Assembly (NCBI GenBank): GCA_003024985.2
Contig: PXIH01S0012709.1
Length of the DNA stretch: 11,039 bases
From: Euperipatoides rowelli
Taxonomy: Eukaryota; Onychophora; Udeonychophora; Euonychophora; Peripatopsidae
Strand: one strand, 5' to 3'
Of the stretch, positions 7,199 through 11,039 are shown one piece after another. The position numbers and the translations under genes were made by a program. The notes beneath the pieces are model-generated. The model searched no databases. It was not told the DNA's origin and worked only from the letters and a program-made list of their open reading frames with translations. Each line of letters opens with the position of its first letter. The first letter of the stretch is position 1.

Positions 7199-7494
7199 AA
7201 TTTGTACAATTAATAATTTTTTATTTCATTTATAACTTTTATCTTTGTAATTTTCTTTAGTAGCAAATAGTTTGCTTTTAAAAAAAAAAAAAAGAGCGCC
7301 ATAATTTATAGGAAGCAAACATTCTAATTCACAAAATTATATATTAGCATTATATAATTTTGTTATTTACGTGACTTGCTTTCAATACATATTAACGGCA
7401 TTTTTTTTTTTCAAGAAAACTTTATTTGCTACTAAAGAAAAATACAAAGATAAAACCCATAAAATGAATTTAAAAATTACTAATTTTATAAATT
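7199..7494. mobile_element. Foldback / MITE-like element, about 296 bp, folding along its whole length
   Basis: The left arm contains ttttatctttgtaattttc then tttagtagcaaata (7237-7269). The right arm's reverse complement (7422-7456) reads the same with one substitution. Pairing continues outward through attaataattttttattt and aatttgtacaatt to the outer ends. It also continues inward: T/A runs pair, gcc-ataa-t-ta..gaagcaa pairs with its partner at about 7376-7400, and the centre is a perfect 13-bp stem, ACAAAATTATATA (7331-7343) with TATATAATTTTGT (7351-7363), 7-base loop. The whole unit is thus close to one continuous imperfect hairpin centred near 7347. There is no coding frame. A foldback MITE is the likeliest class; a clear target duplication was not found. 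If transcribed, it would give a long self-complementary RNA. Confidence 0.7.
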
Positions 7495-8141
7495 CCCCTT
7501 CACATATTAGCATTTGGAGATTTGTTTTAATTGTAGGAATTTGATATAATTTTAAATTAGTATTAAAAATCTAAACTGAACAAAAAAAAGTAAAACTTTA
7601 ACAAAATATAGAATAGATGTAAGAAATAATTTTTATTACTCATATTAATTATTGCATATTAGTTATTGCATTTTAATACACAGAATTCTATGACTTAAAA
7701 ATTATGACAAGCAGCTGTTGAAAATTTGGGCGCGATCGCTAGAAGTATAATGCACAGTGTTGAAACAATTATTAATGAATATAATCCTTATTAAATATAT
7801 TCCAATTAAATCACTAATGCTTTTTTAAATCCTTAATTAGGAAACTTTAACACACATCAAACTACACTGTAGTGACATTCTGCTCAATGGCATTGTTTTC
7901 CAAAAAAAAAAAAACCTATCGTGTAAGTCAATGATCAATTGGGGATAAGATTCCCCTAGGAAAGGTTTACACTTTTTTGTATTTGTGGTTATCTTCTCCA
8001 TGCAATTATAAAAAAGGGATAATGGTATAATTAAAGCTCCTCTTTGCATCCATTAACAAAACAAAGATGATAAATGTTTCTCAAACATATTGATTTCCAA
8101 CAAGTCTGACTTGGATAAGGACTGGTAGGCATTCCTTTGTT
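7495..8141. other. AT-rich non-coding stretch
   Basis: No gene is supported. The minus-strand open frame at 7837-8049 has no family resemblance and lies over a poly-A block. I see only isolated words such as GCGATCGC at 7732-7739. Confidence 0.6.
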
Positions 8142-8415
8142 TTAACCCTTTCACCGTAGCGCTGTCATTTTTTTAACCCTAACGCAGCACTTAGATTTTT
8201 GAACCCATTCACCGTAGCGATTCCATTTTTCCCCCTTTCAACAGCGCTTCCATTTTTTTAGTTTTCTCACCCTAGCTTTTTTCCCCTTTCATTGTAGCAC
8301 TTTAATTTTTTAACCCTCACCATAGCGCTTCCCATTTTTTACTTAATCAATGTAGCGCTTCTATTTTTTAAACCCCTTCACCGTAGTACTTCCATTTTTT
8401 TACCCTTTCATCACA
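8142..8415 (+). repeat. Degenerate tandem array, about 30-bp unit, roughly 9 copies
   Basis: The unit is approximately aaccctttcaccgtagcgct followed by tccatttttt. Recognisable copies begin near 8144, 8175, 8212, 8234, 8268, 8284, 8312, 8341, 8371 and 8402 (partial). The best conserved parts are the ccgtagcgct core and the T-run. Units differ in length and by many substitutions, so the array is old. The first unit starts TTAACCCTTTCAC, which recalls piggyBac-type ends, so the array may have grown from a transposon terminus. That origin is inference. No open frame spans it. Confidence 0.75.
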
Positions 8416-8653
8416 AGCCCTTTAAGACTAAGTTGACTTGAAAGCAATGGTATTTTATAACTGCTACTAATCCAAACTACTAATGGATTGATATTTTTTA
8501 TATTTACGGTAAATTCTCCATATTTTAAAAATAAGAATACATTTTGTTAATGTGTTGATTTTAACATCCATAAAGTATATAGCTGTTGTAAATTATAATA
8601 AATTACGTTGTAATTCGTCCTTATTTAAGGTTATTCAACTTATTTTATGAAAG

Positions 8654-8666
8654 GTCCGCCATTTTG
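8654..8666 (-). promoter_or_regulatory. YY1-like word (CAAAATGGCGGAC on minus strand)
   Basis: GTCCGCCATTTTG reads CAAAATGGCGGAC on the minus strand, close to the AAnATGGCGG core bound by YY1/Pho-type factors. Such words are frequent near transcription starts, including those of retroelements. No transcript start can be shown here. Confidence 0.3.
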
Positions 8667-8793
8667 TTTTTTCCAAATACTACCACCTTTATGACTGGCG
8701 CTGAAGAGCCCCCAAAAATGAGCCAGCCTCAATGTTCTAGTTGTCATTCATGCCTAACCACACCTAAGCGTCACCTTAACCCATGTAAATTTA

Positions 8794-8819
8794 GTCTCAT
8801 CCCATATGTAATGGGAGAC
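8794..8819. repeat. Hairpin GTCTC/CCCAT - ATGGG/AGAC
   Basis: CCCAT (8801-8805) pairs with ATGGG (8811-8815) and GTCT (8794-8797) pairs with AGAC (8816-8819) if a short left-hand bulge is allowed. It is a 9-bp imperfect stem in a GC-richer stretch. Confidence 0.4.
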
Positions 8820-8854
8820 ATTTAAAATGCTGTGAGGTGAAGACAATATCGATA

Positions 8855-8895
8855 TGAAAGGCACTGGCAACTACTGTATGTATTGCCGAAGATGT
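8855..8895 (+). repeat. Possible RTE/SINE-type 3' tail fragment
   Basis: gaaaggcactggcaactact followed by gtatgtattgccgaagatg resembles the ggcaatggcaaccactcc...tattcttgcc module seen near the 3' end of RTE/BovB-type LINEs and the SINEs that use them. The match is from memory of the general pattern and is short. A host repeat of another kind remains possible. Confidence 0.25.
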
Positions 8896-8977
8896 CGTAA
8901 GCTCTGTTTCTTCTATCACTTAATTATTTTGGTTTTTTTATTTAGTATGTGTTAAATATCTAATAACAAACAAAACT

Positions 8978-8995
8978 TTAGTTGTAAACAACTAA
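8978..8995. repeat. Small perfect hairpin
   Basis: TTAGTTGT (8978-8985) and ACAACTAA (8988-8995) pair perfectly across two bases. With the next hairpin (9025-9052) it may mark structured non-coding sequence after the pol stop. Confidence 0.45.
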
Positions 8996-9024
8996 TGATA
9001 CGATTTATTATAACCTAAAGCTAA

Positions 9025-9052
9025 GCAGAAATGCTTCTTACTAGAAGCAATT
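9025..9052. repeat. Hairpin GCAGAAATGCTTCT - AGAAGCAATTTC
   Basis: gaaatgcttct (left) pairs with agaagcaatttc (right) with one bulged A, loop four bases. It lies about 55 bases beyond the pol stop in the minus sense and could be part of the element's 3' region. Function unknown. Confidence 0.45.
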
Positions 9053-9103
9053 TCATAACACATTCAGTTCTAAACATAATGCATACAGGGCATTAGCATC
9101 AAT

Positions 9104-9407
9104 CTAATAATCCTTTGGTATATCCAATACACCACAATACCCCTTTACATAATTTAAGGTTAGGCGGTCTGGTGGTTTCCGTATCCTTGTTGAATAGCGT
9201 ATGCCTTGTGTATGGCCAGTATCCTGCAAAGTTAATGGTTGAGGTGACACTACTGGGGTTGTGCTTGGTGCACAGACAGAGGGGTTGGCCCTTAGGTGTC
9301 CAATCTTTTTGTACTTGGGGAGTGGACTGGGTGTCATCACAAGGTCTAGGAAGGTTGCTGTGCCTCAACTGGTCCATGTGTCTCTTCCCGACAGTTCCAC
9401 TGGTACT
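9104..9407 (-). pseudogene. Ty3/gypsy pol C-terminal tail
   Basis: One frame begins GTVGKRHMDQLRHSN (about 9398-9354), matching the WKRHVDQLR box that ends the integrase C-terminal domain in many invertebrate Ty3/gypsy elements, with Gly where Trp is usual. A frame change then leads to a Pro/Thr/Ser-rich tail and RYSTRIRKPPDRLTL (about 9202-9158), the basic R-x-R-x-P-P-x-R-L box typical of the very end of pol. Translation stops at TAG 9106-9104. Joined directly after the integrase Glu region, it shows a deletion of roughly 100 residues. Confidence 0.8.
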
Positions 9408-9416
9408 TTGTCATTA

Positions 9417-9837
9417 TTGTTGGATTTTTTTCAATAATGTTTTGATTATGTCGACAAAGCGTTCTGCCTGTTCATTGCAAGTGGGGTGATACAGGGCACT
9501 TTTTATATGAAGTATACCTCTGTTTTGACAGAATATTTTAAATGCCATTGATGTGAATTGGGTACCATTGTCAGATATAATGTGCCATGGATATCCAAAA
9601 TGTGTAAAATAATCTAATACTAGTATAATTTTCTGAGTCTGTTTTTTCTAGTATTTTCACTACTGGTCATTTTGAAAATGTGTCTACCGTGACCAGGAAC
9701 ATTTTGATTACAATGGGTCCCATAAGATCTATGTGGATTCTCTCCTAGGGAAATCCCGAGCGAATCCAAGGGTGTACAGGTGTTTTTGGAGGGTCCTTAG
9801 CATGCATGTGGCACTTTTTATAGTTTCTGACTGTTTT
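9417..9837 (-). pseudogene. Ty3/gypsy integrase core (broken, DD35E triad retained)
   Basis: The DDE integrase would insert the cDNA into the genome. It starts inside the zinc domain (VRNYKKCHMHAKDPPKT), where Tyr (9822-9820) stands at the first Cys of the C-x-x-C pair, and then HPW. The first catalytic Asp is in RIHIDLMGPI (codon 9729-9727), the second in IISDNGTQF (9572-9570), and Glu in NEQAERFV (9464-9462). There are 35 residues between the second Asp and the Glu, the classic DD35E spacing. Breaks: TAG at 9747-9745 and TGA at 9669-9667, both where Trp is conserved; an extra T in the run at 9600-9597 shifts the frame; TAA and TGA at 9416-9411 end the core. The HH half of the zinc domain and the GPY/F region are missing. 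Confidence 0.9.
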
Positions 9838-9845
9838 CTATTTCT

Positions 9846-9974
9846 TCTTTGATCATTGTTTTCTATTTGTTCTTTGTTCAGTATGTTTTCTATTTTCTCT
9901 TCTGCAGGAGTTGTGTCCTTGATTGGAACTCTTGATAGGCCATCTACATTTTTATTTTCTTTGTTAGCTGTAGT
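9846..9974 (-). pseudogene. RNase H C-terminal end and linker of Ty3/gypsy pol
   Basis: NKENKNVDGLSRVP is the hallmark end of the RNase H domain (G-K-x-N-x-x-A-D-x-L-S-R-x-P), with Val in place of the usual Ala before Asp (Asp codon 9944-9942). It is followed by a charged linker (TTPAEEKIENILNKEQIENN) as usual before the integrase. The block is fused in frame directly to the protease linker, so the reverse transcriptase and nearly all of RNase H are deleted. The junction lies near 9970. Confidence 0.8.
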
Positions 9975-10019
9975 AAATGTAGGGTTAACATTGCAAATAT
10001 TCAGAAAAAGTCCTAATGG

Positions 10020-10296
10020 TTTGAACCACAATCTTCCACATAGTGTTGTAACTCCTGTTTTAGTTATCATTAATTCAAGTTGTTCAGCTTCCACATTATT
10101 ATATTTTACATTTACTGTACAAACTCCTAAAGGTTTAATACAATGGTCAAATGTTTTTACTATAATGGGAGTTGGTTGTAAAGTGTGTTGGCCAGTTTTT
10201 TTTAAATATACTATTTGGCATTACAGTTACAAACACACAACTATCCAGTTCAAATGCAATTATTTTATCAATTTGTAAATTAATAAAATGGTTTAA
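10020..10296 (-). pseudogene. Ty3/gypsy aspartic protease (broken)
   Basis: This is the retroviral-type pepsin-like protease that would cut Gag-Pol. The first part (10296-10201) reads FINLQIDKIIAFELDSC, then VTVMPNSIF. The catalytic Asp codon is at 10245-10243, but the third residue of the Asp-Ser/Thr-Gly triplet is Cys (10239-10237). An A8 run at 10203-10196 shifts the frame by one base. The second part (10196 onward) reads TGQHTLQPTPIIVKTF, then KPLGVCTVNVKYNN, and ends with the family's GR.W box (LCGRLWF, about 10043-10023). It passes into NICNVN, typical of the protease-RT linker. The Gly-to-Cys change and the shift both predict loss of activity. Confidence 0.85.
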
Positions 10297-10449
10297 CTAT
10301 CTTCTTTAACTGTGTTGTTTAAAATTTTGTTGGTATTTATTATCAAGTTATTTTCTTCCGTTTTCTCTTTTGCGGATGCACAGGTTTAGATATCTATAAC
10401 TTTTATAAAATGAATTTGTTTGTACGCAAACCGTGTGCGCACGCACGTC

Positions 10450-10472
10450 TATAACATTCATAAAATGTTATA
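10450..10472. repeat. Perfect 9-bp hairpin
   Basis: TATAACATT (10450-10458) and AATGTTATA (10464-10472) pair around cataa; CTATA/TATAG can extend it imperfectly. A related word, tctataacttttataaaatg, lies at about 10392-10411, so the module is partly duplicated. Confidence 0.45.
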
Positions 10473-10485
10473 CATTATAGATGGG

Positions 10486-10735
10486 TATTCTTAGGTACTC
10501 TTAGGAATTCTTAAATATTCTGACCTATTCTAAGGTACTCTTAATGCATTATTACGTCTTATTAGGATGCGCATTAGGTATTAGGTATTAAGGTCCAATT
10601 AGGGATTACTGTATTAGGTATTATGAGAAATTACGAGGTATTCTTACGTATTATTAAATATTATTAGGTAGGTAGGTATTAGATAAGGATTATTAGGTAG
10701 GTATTATTAGGATGCACATTAGGTTTAAAAAAAAA
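10486..10735 (+). repeat. 10-bp-period array grading into ATTAGG-rich repeat
   Basis: Six consecutive 10-base units are TATTCTTAGG, TACTCTTAGG, AATTCTTAAA, TATTCTGACC, TATTCTAAGG and TACTCTTAAT (10486-10545), with no length change. After 10546 the period loosens and units end in ATTAGG or ATTAGGTAGG through 10735. A longer module, ttaggatgcgcattaggt, at about 10562-10579 recurs as ttaggatgcacattaggt at about 10708-10725, showing a higher-order duplication of about 146 bp. TTAGG matches the arthropod telomere word, but the units are not regular TTAGG repeats. ATTAGGTAGG words continue at 10839-10862. Confidence 0.7.
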
Positions 10736-10840
10736 AAATTATGCCCGTCACACTACTAGGTAAGCAAACTCAAAGTGTGAATTCTAGAAATTTAAAAACA
10801 AATAACTAGAACTACCTATAAGGATAGGGATCAACCTACA

Positions 10841-10969
10841 TTAGGTTTTATTAGGTAGGTTATCTTTCTCTTGAAAAAAATCTAAATCATCATATGAAAA
10901 CATATCTGAATCATCATATGTTTCGAGATAAAACAAATCTGAAGCATCATATGTTTGAAGATAATAATC
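10841..10969 (-). CDS. Short acidic in-frame repeat, uncertain coding (partial)
   Basis: On the minus strand an open frame of 42 codons runs from after TAG (10972-10970) to TAA (10843-10841). It reads YLQTYDASDLF, YLETYDDSDMF, then SYDDLDFF and QEKDNL. At DNA level three copies of tct-aa-catcatatg start at 10881, 10905 and 10938, spaced 24 and 33 bases, both multiples of three. Low-complexity Asp/Tyr/Ser repeats that keep frame hint at a coding origin, yet there is no upstream start and stops flank it. I do not recognise a family. It may be a decayed exon or only a minisatellite. Confidence 0.2.
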   Translation of the reverse strand, partial: DYYLQTYDASDLFYLETYDDSDMFSYDDLDFFQEKDNLPNKT

Positions 10970-11039
10970 CTACAAATCATAAATCAGATTAATACTTCCT
11001 CCAGACATTACACACTGATTTTTCAATCATTATGTTTCA

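Larger units (their letters stand above)
8416..9103. other. Non-coding stretch downstream (minus sense) of the Ty3/gypsy pol end
   Basis: In the minus sense this follows the pol stop at 9104, where a polypurine tract and 3' LTR would be expected. I cannot recognise a polypurine tract or TG...CA boundaries, nor a matching copy right of 10385. It carries a YY1-like word, three hairpins and a RTE/SINE-tail-like stretch, all listed separately. Confidence 0.5.
9104..10385 (-). mobile_element. Deleted Ty3/gypsy retrotransposon remnant (gag/PR to pol end)
   Basis: Read on the minus strand, the region shows Ty3/gypsy pol domains in the correct order: a Lys/Glu-rich gag-end or gag/protease spacer (10385-10296, stop TAA at 10295-10293), protease, the very end of RNase H, a charged linker, integrase, and a pol C-terminal tail ending in a TAG at 9106-9104. 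The total is about 1.3 kb where an intact gag-end-to-pol-end would be over 3 kb. At least three internal deletions are visible: protease linker straight into RNase H end near 9970, linker straight into the second half of the integrase zinc domain near 9840, and integrase core straight into the C-terminal region near 9415. Frames shift at 10196-10203, 9837-9845, 9597-9600 and between about 9200 and 9340. It is non-functional. No LTR was recognised at either side. The open plus-strand frames here are antisense shadows. Confidence 0.9.
10386..11039. other. Repeat-rich non-coding right end
   Basis: To the right of the gag/protease remnant no further gag or LTR sequence is recognised. The stretch starts with a GC-rich island (gcaaaccgtgtgcgcacgca, 10428-10447), then a hairpin, a 10-bp-period array, an ATTAGG-rich stretch and a small in-frame repeat. 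These are listed separately. Confidence 0.6.

Noticed and set aside
7732-7739. GCGATCGC palindrome
   Set aside because: A single 8-bp word without neighbouring structure can be chance.
7837-8049. Minus-strand open frame of 70 codons
   Set aside because: It runs through a poly-A/T block, has no family features and no neighbouring gene.
8142-8415. CRISPR array
   Set aside because: Units are contiguous and highly variable with no constant repeat/spacer alternation, and the DNA is eukaryotic.
9115-9489. Plus-strand open frame of 124 codons
   Set aside because: It is antisense to the integrase Glu region and pol tail; the minus strand carries HPT..EQAER and RIRKPPDRL.
9856-10278. Plus-strand open frame of 140 codons
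   Set aside because: It is antisense to the protease and RNase H remnant, whose minus-strand motifs (LDS box, GR.W, DGLSR) are clear. The plus frame has no family match.
10560-10735. Interstitial telomere array of TTAGG
   Set aside because: TTAGG words are frequent but not in regular 5-base tandem; they mostly sit in ATTAGGTAGG-type units derived from the local array. Kept only as a question.

Overview
The window is AT-rich, intron-or-intergenic-type DNA from a eukaryote, most likely an invertebrate animal. The reasons are long T and A homopolymers, no compact operons or ribosome binding sites, and remnants of at least four classes of animal transposable elements (Ty3/gypsy, Tc1/mariner, hAT-like, TTAA-targeting piggyBac-like). 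An arthropod is a reasonable guess from the transposon types, but it is not proven. I see no intact host protein gene, tRNA, rRNA or CRISPR array. Nearly every open frame here is either chance or the antisense shadow of a decayed element.

Layout. 1-2700: AT-rich non-coding DNA with short direct repeats, T(n)A(n) blocks and one CTCF-like word. 2836-3100: a 14-bp perfect inverted repeat next to the decayed C-terminal end of a Tc1/mariner-type transposase. 3455-3540: a short palindrome cluster. 4010-5880: a layered block. One copy of a roughly 75-bp repeat is split at a TTAA by a 591-bp piggyBac-like element. A 1.1-kb hAT-like non-autonomous element follows immediately, and then a second, unsplit copy of the same repeat. 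5920-6020: a purine/G-rich strand. 6500-7500: two hairpins, the larger a foldback of about 296 bp that folds along its whole length. 8142-8415: a degenerate tandem array of about 30 bp period. 8640-9100: short motifs of possible repeat origin.

9104-10385, minus strand: a heavily deleted Ty3/gypsy retrotransposon. Read right to left, it keeps the gag/protease boundary, the protease, the last residues of RNase H, a linker, the integrase core with a DD(35)E triad, and the pol C-terminal tail. The reverse transcriptase, most of RNase H, the front of the integrase zinc domain and the integrase C-terminal part are missing, and stops and frameshifts break the rest. 10450-10960 holds a hairpin, a striking 10-bp-period array that passes into ATTAGG-rich DNA, and a small in-frame acidic repeat at the right edge.

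Nothing here forms a working gene system. The interest lies in the nested insertion history (with an 'empty site' copy beside the filled one), the long foldback, the 10-bp-period array, an over-represented palindromic word (TACTGTA/TACAGTA), and a shared class of G-to-A type lesions in two unrelated dead elements.
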